The notes under the pieces: model-generated
Told to the model about the DNA's origin: nothing
Databases searched by the model: none
Seen by the model: only the letters and a program-made list of their open reading frames with translations
Made by a program: the position numbers and the translations under genes
In this document: positions 19,203-28,042 of the stretch, one piece after another
How the letters are laid out: each line of letters opens with the position of its first letter
Position numbering within the stretch: the stretch's first letter is position 1
NCBI GenBank assembly: GCA_020442635.1
Contig: JAGRJR010000033.1
Span: 1 to 36,441, forward strand
Length of the DNA: 36,441 nt
Direction of reading: 5' to 3'
From: Lysobacterales bacterium
Lineage (GTDB): Bacteria; Pseudomonadota; Gammaproteobacteria; Xanthomonadales; Marinicellaceae

Positions 19203-19607
19203 TTACTCTTTGCTTCGCTGTTTAGATTGTTCGATCAGTGAGACCAAACGTTCCATCTCCGCCTGTTCAATCCGATCGGAATCTTGGTCAATGAAGGTGG
19301 TAACAGCATCGATCGTTGAGCCAGAAAAAAATGTATTGACCAATTTGTCGAACATTTTTTTTGCCAACAACTTCCGATCCTTGGTAGGAAAGTAAAGATA
19401 CCGACTACTCTCACCAGAATGACCCACATACCCTTTTGCTTCAAGAGTTCTTAAAATCGTTCTTACGGTGGCATTGCTTAAATCATTCCCCAAAAGTTGT
19501 TGAACTTCTGTTGATGTACTTTCACCATGTTGATACAGTATATCAAGCACTTGTTGCTCTCTTTGAGTTAAACCAGCAAGTACACCTTTTCTTCGACCTT
19601 GGGACAT
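19203..19607 (-). CDS. BlaI/MecI/CopY-family repressor (second system)
   Basis: A 134-residue winged-helix repressor. The N-terminal DNA-binding domain has LTQREQQVLDILYQHG, the recognition region SNATVRTILRTLEAKG and the wing SSRYLYFPT. The C-terminal half forms the dimerisation helices. Its ATG is preceded by a 12-bp-arm palindrome instead of a Shine-Dalgarno sequence, pointing to autorepression. The same half-site occurs at the promoters of both flanking secreted-protein genes, which makes those genes its likely regulon. No penicillinase gene is nearby. Confidence 0.92.
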   Translation of the reverse strand: MSQGRRKGVLAGLTQREQQVLDILYQHGESTSTEVQQLLGNDLSNATVRTILRTLEAKGYVGHSGESSRYLYFPTKDRKLLAKKMFDKLVNTFFSGSTIDAVTTFIDQDSDRIEQAEMERLVSLIEQSKQRSKE

Positions 19608-19610
19608 AAT

Positions 19611-19640
19611 ATATATAGGTTAATTTAATAACCTATATAT
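19611..19640 (-). promoter_or_regulatory. Operator of the second blaI gene
   Basis: Perfect inverted repeat with arms ATATATAGGTTA (19611-19622) and TAACCTATATAT (19629-19640) around a 6-bp spacer ATTTAA. It sits 3 bp before the ATG. A TAATAT -10-like box overlaps its promoter-distal side, with a weak -35 (TTTTCA) 17 bp further upstream. The core GGTTA-N6-TAACC is shared with the sites at 17620 and 21525. Confidence 0.7.
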
Positions 19641-19732
19641 TAAAACATCGGATTAGTTTTGAAAAGTAAATTCTGCAAAAAGAAACACATGCAGAACTTA
19701 TGATCAACAATTACAAATACTGTTGTTTAACA

Positions 19733-21499
19733 TCACTCAAACCCAAAAATAAAAATTAAGTCATCGTCAAATTCATTGGCACCAGCATCAAATGACCCAG
19801 ATGAGTTATTGACTCCAGGAAAATCATAACCACGCGGTATGGCCTGAATGTCATATCCACTGTTAGATACACTCACATCCTCACAAGAGTCTATAGCCAC
19901 TGCTGAGGGCAATAACCTGAAGTTCTGGTTGTTAACACCAACAAATAGGGCATTGTACTCAGTGGGAGTGATATCGATCATTTGATTGCCAGGTCTGTCA
20001 GTAAGCACGCAGCTAAATTGGCTGCTCACATTCCCATCGGCTATTGCTATCACAGCATCATTGTATACAATGGAATTCAAGACTGTGTGTCCAGAATTAC
20101 CATTAACGGCATTAAAAACCGATTCAACAGCATTGTTTTCAACTAAAGTTGAATACATCGTAGTAAATGCTGCACCTGATGTGTGAATGATGTTACGGTC
20201 CTGATTCAATGTAGCATTTTGGGTATCCTGATATATGACTGAATTTTCTAACACGAAAACCGCATTGGATGCGATAGCAAAACTGGTCCCGGTATTAGCG
20301 GTATTACCCGTGAAGTAACTGTTTTGGACGTAGCCCCTTGCTTGATTGATACCCCAAATTGCGCCACCGCCACTGGCTACATTTTCAATAAATGCATTAC
20401 AACCCTGATCCCGCCAGCAGCGCTCTGGTCTGCCACTGATATTCAACGAAGTATTGGGATCCATGCTGTCATATGCAATAGCCCCGCCAGTACCAGCTGA
20501 ATTCGCGAAAAACAGACTATTACTTATGTCCATAGAGCTTCGAGTCATATATATACCGCCCCCCCTATTGCCATTGCCATTAGCCGTATTCTGTTCAAAT
20601 TTAAGTGGGTTGATGTCATCTCCGTACGTGATGCCATTAATCGATTGGCGATGCCCTGTTAATTGCGCATTGGTGATATCACTTAAATAAATCGCACCGC
20701 CCAGGCTGCCATTAAGAAAACCGGTAACACTATTATGAGAAAACCCTGTATTTGTGGGATCAGAGCCACCTATGATTGTCAGACTCACGTCACCTGGATA
20801 CCTATCTCCACGAATATAAATGGCACCACCACGACCGGAGGTATTGTGATGAAATCCGGACTCACCAACGACCGTAACACTTGAAAATGAGTACAGCCCA
20901 CCTCCTTGAGCATCTCTGCCCGAATTGGAGGTTCTGTTATTAGAAAAAATTGAATCAACAATGAATACTGACCCAATTCCCAACCCATCAAAAAACACAC
21001 CAGAACCAACCAAAGCTATGTTGTTAGTGATTTCACTCTTTTCAATTCGGAGGTGGCAAGAACTGTTGGTGGTGTTGATGCCCGCTCCTCTGGGCACCGC
21101 AAGACTATCAGCATTACCGTCAATAACTCGTACCTGTTGCAACTCAACAGTACCTTGTGTACAGTTAAGTAGCTCAATCACACGATCATTGCTCTGTCCA
21201 CTTAATATGCTTTTTGCGCTTGAGTTTGGATTTGGAATGTTTTGTGCAGCATCATCACAAGTTGCATATCCTCCTATTATTTTTATGGGTTGACTGATGG
21301 TCAGACCTCCAGAGTAAATGTACCCATCGATCAGCCGCACTTCAGTGGTATTGCCCGTTGCTATGGCTTGTTGTAGTGTTTCACCAACAGTGGTGTCAAA
21401 ATCGCATTGTGGACCGGGGCCAACTGTCAACACATTGGCAGTAACAGCAAAACCAGCCAGCATCAAAGAGCACAACCAAAAAGCTTTGTAAGTATCCAT
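19733..21499 (-). CDS. Secreted choice-of-anchor-Q parallel beta-helix protein with DLIFIFGFE C-terminus
   Basis: A 588-residue secreted protein with a signal peptide (about 1-21) and a right-handed beta-helix body rich in GGGxY/GGAIY and NS...F..N turns (for example NNRTSNSGRDAQGGGLYS), as in choice-of-anchor-Q proteins and polymorphic outer-membrane-like proteins. The end carries the typical AIDSCED...DAGANEFD module and closes with DDDLIFIFGFE. Similar endings occur in other secreted proteins of this window. The promoter carries the GGTTA-N6-TAACC palindrome and is probably controlled by the neighbouring BlaI/M56 pair. The ligand or role is unknown; surface display is inferred. Confidence 0.8.
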   Translation of the reverse strand: MDTYKAFWLCSLMLAGFAVTANVLTVGPGPQCDFDTTVGETLQQAIATGNTTEVRLIDGYIYSGGLTISQPIKIIGGYATCDDAAQNIPNPNSSAKSILSGQSNDRVIELLNCTQGTVELQQVRVIDGNADSLAVPRGAGINTTNSSCHLRIEKSEITNNIALVGSGVFFDGLGIGSVFIVDSIFSNNRTSNSGRDAQGGGLYSFSSVTVVGESGFHHNTSGRGGAIYIRGDRYPGDVSLTIIGGSDPTNTGFSHNSVTGFLNGSLGGAIYLSDITNAQLTGHRQSINGITYGDDINPLKFEQNTANGNGNRGGGIYMTRSSMDISNSLFFANSAGTGGAIAYDSMDPNTSLNISGRPERCWRDQGCNAFIENVASGGGAIWGINQARGYVQNSYFTGNTANTGTSFAIASNAVFVLENSVIYQDTQNATLNQDRNIIHTSGAAFTTMYSTLVENNAVESVFNAVNGNSGHTVLNSIVYNDAVIAIADGNVSSQFSCVLTDRPGNQMIDITPTEYNALFVGVNNQNFRLLPSAVAIDSCEDVSVSNSGYDIQAIPRGYDFPGVNNSSGSFDAGANEFDDDLIFIFGFE

Positions 21500-21523
21500 A
21501 GGTTTCTATTAGAATTTAAAATA

Positions 21524-21558
21524 GGGTTATTATAATAACCCAAATAGATAAAAAGCAA
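21524..21558 (-). promoter_or_regulatory. Promoter with embedded BlaI-type operator, upstream of the beta-helix gene
   Basis: Minus strand: -35 TTGCTT (21553-21558), 18-bp spacer, -10 TATAAT (21529-21534). The -10 is inside the perfect 18-bp palindrome GGGTTATTATAATAACCC (21524-21541), i.e. GGTTA-N6-TAACC. The -35 box and the palindrome core are the same as at the 17620 promoter. Confidence 0.7.
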
Positions 21559-21793
21559 GCTAACATCTCAATAATTTAATCCCTAAATAAATGAACACGT
21601 ATATCGATGTTTGTACGAATTCAGTAGATTTGTGATGATGATTCCATCTCTGGAAAGACCTTTATCAGATCATTCCGATGATTTCAATCTTCTATTCAAT
21701 GCTTGTCCTTGGTGTCTTTGCCTCCAATCTATAAAGCAAAAAATTCTTCAGACTTTCCGATAGATTCCTTTTGCTTGGTCTCTCTAAGCAAAT

Positions 21794-23431
21794 ATGAAAC
21801 ATGTGCTCTTAAAAAATCCTCTTTCATCCATAAAAAGTTTGTCACAACTGAATCTATTAATGAGCGTTTTGTTCATTGTATTTTTTAATTTCAGTTTTTG
21901 GCATGAAATTCAGAAAATTGTGTCTCCTGCGTCCATTACAGGCTACTTGCTGATTTTATCTATCTTTATTCTTTTGGTACTGATTGTTAATTGGGTGTTT
22001 ACTTTATTCACCACATCCAGAACCTATAAATATTTTTACGGACTGATATTTGGACTGTCAGCCATTTGTTGCTATTACATCTCACAATATAACATCCTTA
22101 TTGACAGCGAAATGATTCGAAATGTGATTGAAACCAACACCTCTGAAGCCAAGGATTTAATCAGCTTTGGTTTGTTATTGTATTTACTACTGTTGGCATT
22201 GATTCCGACCACCTTGGTATTAAAAACCAACATCGATCATCCTTCATTTGGGCGTTTGCTCATAGAAAAAATAAAAATATCATTAATGTCTTTTATTGCC
22301 ATCACTGCGATTTTATATCTCAATTACTCGTCATTGGCATCATTGGCAAGAAATCAGCCTTACCTGTCACACCTGATCGTACCTACCAACTTCATCTTTG
22401 CCAGCATTTCTTATACCTCTGATCAAATTAAAAGTACTCAATTACCGTTTAATGACATTGCTCAAGATGCTGAAATTGATGACAAGAACCTGCCTCACCG
22501 CAAGAAAGTGCTAATAATGATTGTGGGTGAGACAGCAAGAGCTGACCGTTTTTCCATAAACGGTTATCCCAGAGATACCACACCACTTTTGAATGATAGA
22601 GAGCTGATTAATTTCAATCACACCAGTTCTTGTGGAACCAATACAGCCACTTCTCTGCCTTGTTTATTTTCACATCTGGGCAGAAAAGCATACCAACATA
22701 AAATAGCCCGTAATACAGCTAATCTATTAGACTTTTATAAACATGCCGGAATAGACGTTCAATGGCGTGATAACAACACTGGCTGCAAAGGAATATGTGA
22801 CAGAACCGACTATCTTGATTTATCCAAAGCCAACGACCCCGTTTTATGCCATAGTGAAGAGTGCTATGACGAAATATTGTTACAGGGGCTTGAAGAACAA
22901 ATCAACAACAACACCAATGATCAGTTCATTGTGTTGCATCAAAAAGGCAGTCATGGACCCGCCTATTACTTACGTTATCCACCGGCGTTTGAAAAATTCA
23001 AACCCACATGTAAAGACACGCAGTTACAAAAATGTTCAAATGAAGCATTGAGCAACAGTTATGACAACACCATAGTTTATACCGATTACTTCATCAACGA
23101 AACCATGAAACTTTTGGAGTCATTAGATACAGGAACAGAAGCTTCATTGGTCTATGTTTCTGACCATGGAGAATCTTTGGGTGAGAATAATCTGTACTTG
23201 CATGGAACTCCCTACTTTATGGCTCCAGAATCACAAACACACGTACCTTTTCTGTATTGGACATCAGCTTCAAGCGGTGATTCTTCACTTAGCATGAGTT
23301 GTTTAAAACACAATAACACCCAACCCGTTTCACATGACAACCTGTTTCATTCATTGCTTGGTCTTATGCATGTATCAACCAGTCAATATCTACCTCAACT
23401 GGATATTTTTGCAAAATGTCATATCAGTTAA
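21794..23431 (+). CDS. eptA: EptA-family phosphoethanolamine transferase
   Basis: A 545-residue inner-membrane enzyme of the alkaline-phosphatase fold that transfers phosphoethanolamine from phosphatidylethanolamine to lipid A. Five hydrophobic segments span about residues 18-190. The periplasmic catalytic domain starts near GETARADRFSINGYP; the acceptor Thr lies in CGTNTATS (residues 280-287). SDHGESLGENNLYLHG carries the metal-binding Asp and His residues. Conserved cysteines of the family are present. The modification lowers surface charge and typically gives resistance to cationic peptides. The exact acceptor (lipid A or another glycan) cannot be fixed from sequence. Upstream spacing shows no clear regulator site. 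Confidence 0.88.
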   Translation: MKHVLLKNPLSSIKSLSQLNLLMSVLFIVFFNFSFWHEIQKIVSPASITGYLLILSIFILLVLIVNWVFTLFTTSRTYKYFYGLIFGLSAICCYYISQYNILIDSEMIRNVIETNTSEAKDLISFGLLLYLLLLALIPTTLVLKTNIDHPSFGRLLIEKIKISLMSFIAITAILYLNYSSLASLARNQPYLSHLIVPTNFIFASISYTSDQIKSTQLPFNDIAQDAEIDDKNLPHRKKVLIMIVGETARADRFSINGYPRDTTPLLNDRELINFNHTSSCGTNTATSLPCLFSHLGRKAYQHKIARNTANLLDFYKHAGIDVQWRDNNTGCKGICDRTDYLDLSKANDPVLCHSEECYDEILLQGLEEQINNNTNDQFIVLHQKGSHGPAYYLRYPPAFEKFKPTCKDTQLQKCSNEALSNSYDNTIVYTDYFINETMKLLESLDTGTEASLVYVSDHGESLGENNLYLHGTPYFMAPESQTHVPFLYWTSASSGDSSLSMSCLKHNNTQPVSHDNLFHSLLGLMHVSTSQYLPQLDIFAKCHIS

Positions 23432-23460
23432 TTCTGAATGAATTCATTAAAGGAGAGTTA

Positions 23461-23525
23461 CTGAGCAACTCAACCAGCGCACTCGGTTGGTGAACAAAGC
23501 GGCGGCTTCCGCTCCAAGCGTATTC
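23461..23525. other. GC-rich structured spacer between convergent genes
   Basis: Two small stems are visible: CAACC/GGTTG (23471-23475 with 23485-23489) and AGCGG/CCGCT (23498-23502 with 23509-23513), then a weak T-rich stretch. It may act as a terminator for the transferase gene or be a dispersed repeat; no second copy is seen here. Confidence 0.3.
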
Positions 23526-23566
23526 CTTTTAATAATCGTTTACTGAGTGTACAAATTGGGTACCCT

Positions 23567-24340
23567 TCAGAAACCCAAATCTTCAAAACCATCAACAAAA
23601 ATTAAATCATTGATTGATAAGAACTGTTGGTTATTAACTCCCGTTTGCAGCACATCGTTGGTTAAAGCAGGAATTAAATCATCAATAACCTGACCATTGA
23701 TCCCAAGTATTCTGATAGGCATGGGATAATCATGAGGTGTTGGACAGCCAGTACATGTAAAAAAATTATCACTGGTTCGGGTCGCCATTACATAGGCTGC
23801 ATTGGTTTGAGATTTTATTTGTACTGACTTGGGGGCAATACGGTGGTTTCTTACCCCCACTTTTATAAAAAATGGGTTGGATCCTTGTAGCAGGTAAGCC
23901 AGTTTATCATTACCAACGGGGCAATCAATCGCTTGCCAGCTGATATCCCACCTACCGTCACCTGTATCATCAGCCAAATCGAGATCGCCCACATTACATC
24001 CAGGACATTGATCAACCACCAAAGCAGTAAACGTATTGGGTGGCGGCGTCGTACCATTACCCGTACCTAAATACGTACCTTGTAAACAAACACCACAACC
24101 ACCGGAGGAATCACCTGAAGAATATTGAGTTGGAGACAGTGCCACGTGATAGGTCAATAAATCGCCCCAGGCAGGTAAGGTCGGTGAAATCGAACAGTTA
24201 CCAAACAAAGATTCCTGAAAATAAGTGGCTTCTCCTGCTTGTTGATTTTGATACAGCGTGACTGCAGTGTTTTGCCCATCAGCTAATCCCCAAACACCTA
24301 CCAGCAACCAGACCGCCTTCAAATAAGCCACTTTTTTCAT
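23567..24340 (-). CDS. Secreted bacterial expansin with C-terminal DLIFVDGFE motif
   Basis: A 257-residue expansin. Signal peptide about 1-22. Domain 1 (about 35-145) is the double-psi beta-barrel: GEATYF, CGVCL, VVDQCPGCNVGDLDLAD with acidic residues D110 and D121 in the catalytic-cleft positions, then ISWQAIDCPV. Domain 2 (about 150-225) is the CBM63-like wall-binding domain: GSNPFFIKVGVRNHR, where F157-F158 replace the Trp pair of the Bacillus EXLX1 protein, then PMPIRILGINGQVID. Expansins loosen cellulose-type walls without hydrolysis. A linker leads to the ending NDLIFVDGFEDLGF, shared in style with other secreted proteins here. The natural target (plant, algal or own matrix cellulose) is unknown. 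Confidence 0.88.
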   Translation of the reverse strand: MKKVAYLKAVWLLVGVWGLADGQNTAVTLYQNQQAGEATYFQESLFGNCSISPTLPAWGDLLTYHVALSPTQYSSGDSSGGCGVCLQGTYLGTGNGTTPPPNTFTALVVDQCPGCNVGDLDLADDTGDGRWDISWQAIDCPVGNDKLAYLLQGSNPFFIKVGVRNHRIAPKSVQIKSQTNAAYVMATRTSDNFFTCTGCPTPHDYPMPIRILGINGQVIDDLIPALTNDVLQTGVNNQQFLSINDLIFVDGFEDLGF

Positions 24341-24472
24341 GTTCTAAGCACCAAATATCAGTTGCATCAATGTAGCACAAGTCTGTTTGGGTTAATAGCA
24401 AATTAACAACAGACCTCCCTTAAGCTGAAAAACAGATGGGAAACGACATTGAAAAGTACCAATAAACTAACC

Positions 24473-25822
24473 TCAAAGATTCTCCTGGCCACTTTTGAAA
24501 ATCACTTCTGATTGCTCGGTGGCGCCAATGGTACAGCGAGTCACACCATCAAAATCACTGTCCTTCGGCCTGTTGTGGGTCAACAAATCAACGGCTTGGC
24601 AATTGGCATCCAATCCGCCATCAATCAGCAGGCTCCCGGCTAATGGCCAATGCAACAAATGCCAGGAATTTGGACCAGGCAGCAAAGGTGACATATTAGG
24701 GTTGTCATCACCCAAGATATCGCTGACATGCAATGTTGGGTCACAACCTGTCAAATCACCAAAATAATTTCCCCCTTCTGAGGTCAAACGCAAATTACAG
24801 TTCACCCCCAAGGAACCCTGGTTCCCTGCCAGTATAGAATTACTCATAAAAATCAATTGATCAGTGTGATGCACTTCGACAATCCCTCCTGCCAGATTAT
24901 TGATGATGGTTGAATTTAAAATGTGAAAAATGGCACCACCATCATTAAATAACACGCCATCGCTGGTTTGGTTGTTGGAAATGGTGGCATTGCTGATGGT
25001 CATATCCGTTTGCGTATCATTCAAAACAATACCAGTATTGGTCGACTGGTTGAACACGATGGTACAGCGATCCAGAGACACTTGCCCCCGATCACCGCCC
25101 AAATCCGCGCTGTTGATAAGAGCACCTCCTGAACTGGCGGAATTATGTGCAAACAGACAATCGGTCAAAACCACCTCAAAACCATCTCCTGTGTTATTCA
25201 AAGCCCCGCCCCGGCCCAAACCTTCATTGTGTTGCCATTGCACCTGATCACCAGAGAGTTTACCCTCATTATAAACCGCACCACCGTAACCCGCAGTGTT
25301 GCCGATGAAATGAACCGACTGTAGAGTCACCTCACTGTTGGCCGAAATTCTTAAAGCGCCACCTTGTCGAGAGTTGATGTTTCCGGTACTTACCAAACCA
25401 TGAGTTAAAGTCATGTTTGACAGTGATGCTTGCACGTTAAATCCGCTGGGTAGCTCAAAAATACGATCCAACTGATTACCATTAATGATGGTCACACCTG
25501 CCCCCTGTCCCTGTAGCAACACCGATTCGGTTAGATCCAGATCTCCAGTCAGAGCAGCTTCCTCTCCTTCTCCTGCCAGCGTAAATATAATTTCACCAGC
25601 AGGTAACTCAATCACATCAAACCCTGGTAAAGCGTTGGCTTCCATCACGGCGGCGCGCAGAGTACAGACATTCATTGATGACAGGCACAAACCATCCCCA
25701 GGTGATTCATCTATGTCATCATTCAGCACATTGACTTGAAAAGTATCAGCCAGGCACTGACTCATACTGACACCAATCAAAATAATGAAACACAAAAAAG
25801 ATTGCAAACTTAGTTGGGGCAT
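24473..25822 (-). CDS. Secreted CSLREA/choice-of-anchor-Q beta-helix protein (paralogue A)
   Basis: A 449-residue secreted protein. Signal peptide about 1-25. The N-terminal CSLREA-type module reads DGLCLSSMNVCTLRAAVMEAN (key residues Cys, Cys-x-Leu-Arg, Glu-Ala-Asn), followed by IELPAGEIIFTLAGEGEE. The body is a beta-helix with repeats such as GGAVYNEG and GGALNNTGDG. The end has a SLLIDGGLD...GATE module and the degenerate tail EVIFKSGQENL. It is clearly related to the next gene upstream (25944-27278) in order of motifs and in the AGEII(F/I) and LTGDLD segments, so the two are a tandem duplication. Role unknown, likely surface or outer-membrane associated. Confidence 0.8.
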   Translation of the reverse strand: MPQLSLQSFLCFIILIGVSMSQCLADTFQVNVLNDDIDESPGDGLCLSSMNVCTLRAAVMEANALPGFDVIELPAGEIIFTLAGEGEEAALTGDLDLTESVLLQGQGAGVTIINGNQLDRIFELPSGFNVQASLSNMTLTHGLVSTGNINSRQGGALRISANSEVTLQSVHFIGNTAGYGGAVYNEGKLSGDQVQWQHNEGLGRGGALNNTGDGFEVVLTDCLFAHNSASSGGALINSADLGGDRGQVSLDRCTIVFNQSTNTGIVLNDTQTDMTISNATISNNQTSDGVLFNDGGAIFHILNSTIINNLAGGIVEVHHTDQLIFMSNSILAGNQGSLGVNCNLRLTSEGGNYFGDLTGCDPTLHVSDILGDDNPNMSPLLPGPNSWHLLHWPLAGSLLIDGGLDANCQAVDLLTHNRPKDSDFDGVTRCTIGATEQSEVIFKSGQENL

Positions 25823-25943
25823 CGAAATGATCCTAAAACAATTTTGAATGAGGATATTACTTGATTTCTAAGTACCCATATAGGCCTGACTTCACATTTT
25901 TGGCCATAAAAGGAAAGCGTAAGAAGGAAAAAACAATCCATTA

Positions 25944-27278
25944 TTAATCAAATGAATTTCGGAAAATCAAGTCAGACTGCCATTCTATGGCACCCGCATC
26001 ACAAAAAGGTTGAGAACGATTTTGATTGATTTGATCTGTTTCAGTGCAGCCTGCTTCAATGCCAATATCAATAACTGCCGCATCATCCAGTGGCATCCGA
26101 ACGGCGCTGTATTGGTTGAAATGAATTAAATCTGTAAGAATCACTGGCTCTTTGGCATCGACAACATCACTGGCAAGCGGTTCTATGCCTTGATTGATTC
26201 CATCACTGATGACACCAAAGTAATTACCTCCCAACGACCTGATTCCGCCACCTAACATTTGCATTGCAACACCTGAATTGTTCGCTATCAAAGTATTTGA
26301 AAAATAAGTAGCAGCAAATGCGTTGCCATGAATATCCTGAATGACAACATTACCTTGGATGTCGCCTTTGATGTGATTGTTATAAATCGTGCTGTGCTTG
26401 AACAATAGTTGACTGGCGTTATCGTTCACTATCAAAGCAGTTTTTGATTCATTCTGACTGATTGTGGTGTTGATGATATTGATGTTATTTATCATTGATC
26501 CCACAAACATCACACCGACTTGATTAGGGCTGTTATTTTCAACCAAAGAACACCTTTCAATCTCAATCAAATCATGCTGACCAAAGTCCTCCAAACCCTC
26601 AATTTGAATCAGCTGCCTGTCATGACCAGTCATCAGACATGTTTTCAACTTGGTTACTGGACCATCAACCCAAATAACATGAGAGTTCAAGTTATCAGTA
26701 AAAGTGACCATTTCGGCTGTTAATATTCCTTGCTGCAAAATGACTGACCCCGAAAAATTCAAACTGCTGTTTTCTTTGATATCGACCTGCAGCATTTCAA
26801 CCGCTGCAGTAGGATGTATTTTTAAAACCGATCCCAAATTGTGCGGATAAGATTGTTCTGTGGAGCCATCAATTGCACCGGTTAACAGTAAATTTTGTAG
26901 CGACAATTCAGCTCCAGAGTGGACATCAAAAAGTCGGTCAATACCGTTGGTATTAATGATGGTCTGACTGGATTCTCCTACGATATGCATCAATCCATAT
27001 ATATCCAAATCACCTGTTAAGTTTTGCTCTTCCCCCCTACCCTCAATGCCGATTATAATTTCACCTGCTGGTAATACAATGAAGTTGTCTTGACCATTGT
27101 GATTGGCCTCGGTGATGGCAGCCCTTAAAGAACACTGACCTGATTGCGTTACACAAAAACCATCACCTGGGGCTGCATCTGTTTCATCATTCAGCGTATT
27201 AACCTGAATTTCATTGGCATGCACCCATTTAGCTGTCAAAAGCAAAATCAAAATTAATATAAATCGATAAAGATCCAT
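25944..27278 (-). CDS. Secreted CSLREA beta-helix protein (paralogue B)
   Basis: A 444-residue paralogue of the gene at 24473. Signal peptide about 1-21. CSLREA module with DGFCVTQSGQCSLRAAITEAN-type layout, then LPAGEIIIGIEGRGEE and LTGDLDIYG. The beta-helix body is more diverged and lacks the Gly-Gly-Ala turns of paralogue A. The C-terminus is WQSDLIFRNSFD, a variant of the DLIFxxGFE tail. Its ATG overlaps the stop codon of the upstream TPR-like gene by one base (TAATG), so the two are translationally coupled. Function unknown. Confidence 0.78.
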   Translation of the reverse strand: MDLYRFILILILLLTAKWVHANEIQVNTLNDETDAAPGDGFCVTQSGQCSLRAAITEANHNGQDNFIVLPAGEIIIGIEGRGEEQNLTGDLDIYGLMHIVGESSQTIINTNGIDRLFDVHSGAELSLQNLLLTGAIDGSTEQSYPHNLGSVLKIHPTAAVEMLQVDIKENSSLNFSGSVILQQGILTAEMVTFTDNLNSHVIWVDGPVTKLKTCLMTGHDRQLIQIEGLEDFGQHDLIEIERCSLVENNSPNQVGVMFVGSMINNINIINTTISQNESKTALIVNDNASQLLFKHSTIYNNHIKGDIQGNVVIQDIHGNAFAATYFSNTLIANNSGVAMQMLGGGIRSLGGNYFGVISDGINQGIEPLASDVVDAKEPVILTDLIHFNQYSAVRMPLDDAAVIDIGIEAGCTETDQINQNRSQPFCDAGAIEWQSDLIFRNSFD

Positions 27279-27763
27279 TATTGCTCAACCTCTTTATCAG
27301 AGAGTTCATACATAAAACGTCTCAATAGTTTGGCATTTATGGCATTGCCTTGATGTTCTGTTGTCGCTTCAAGCACATCAATCTTTTCTTTCAAAGTTTC
27401 AACATCTGACTCCCAATAAGCCATATACCCCATAACATAATCGTTCCATTTCAATGCACCAGTATCATCTACTCTCAAAGTGGTTTTGGCATATAAAATC
27501 GCTTCTTCATACCTTCCTAATTCGCCTGCCAATTGAGCAATGTGCCAGCGCAAAGAGTCTTGTTCTGCTTGGTTGACAATGATGTAGTTTTTGATTAAAT
27601 CTATCGCTTGAGACTTACATGTTTTGGCCAAGCGGCGAAATCCTTGGTCCATGGTTTGATCAAATTCCTGATAGCTCAAGTCCATATCAGTTTTCATTTG
27701 ATTAAGATATTGCTGTTCACAATCTGTGTTTAGCAAACTCATTCCTAATAAAATCCACAACAT
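27278..27763 (-). CDS. Small TPR-like protein coupled to a CSLREA protein
   Basis: A 161-residue protein with a short hydrophobic N-terminus (MLWILLGMSLL), probably a signal peptide, then helical content with TPR-like spacing (QLAGELGRYEEAILYAKTTL). I do not recognise a specific family. A GGAG ribosome binding site precedes the start. The last base of its TAA stop is the first base of the downstream start (TAATG), so its level is tied to the CSLREA protein. A role in export or assembly of that protein is possible but only inferred. Confidence 0.65.
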   Translation of the reverse strand: MLWILLGMSLLNTDCEQQYLNQMKTDMDLSYQEFDQTMDQGFRRLAKTCKSQAIDLIKNYIIVNQAEQDSLRWHIAQLAGELGRYEEAILYAKTTLRVDDTGALKWNDYVMGYMAYWESDVETLKEKIDVLEATTEHQGNAINAKLLRRFMYELSDKEVEQ

Positions 27764-27986
27764 ATCATATCTCCGTTAATTTTTTTAAAACTACCGCTAC
27801 TCAATTTGGTCTTTACCACTATCAACTGGAGTCATTCTATCTAATACCCTGGTCTGAATGATGATGACCAGATGATTTTTACCTGATGAAGGTGTCTTTC
27901 TGTAGGAATGAAAACAAAACAAAGAAAACATTCACTTTGTACTTACCTATACCAACTTGATAATGTGTTCAGCCAGCTTTAATAAC

Positions 27987-28014
27987 TTGATATGACCTGA
28001 GGTAACGTTATAAT
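27987..28014 (+). promoter_or_regulatory. Promoter of the outer-membrane barrel gene
   Basis: TTGATA (27987-27992), 16-bp spacer, TATAAT (28009-28014), giving a leader of about 20 nt before the ATG at 28043. Confidence 0.65.
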
Positions 28015-28042
28015 CGTGTCACTTTATCTAACCTTTGTTTAA

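Noticed and set aside
13000..19607. Beta-lactam resistance operon
   Set aside because: BlaI and M56 genes are present twice, but no beta-lactamase or penicillin-binding domain is encoded nearby; the resistance reading is not supported.
24388..24414. GTTAAT...ATTAAC inverted repeat upstream of the expansin gene, resembling the GGTTA-N6-TAACC operator
   Set aside because: Spacing and outer bases differ (5-bp spacer, no GG/CC pair), so I do not count it as a fourth site of the BlaI regulon.
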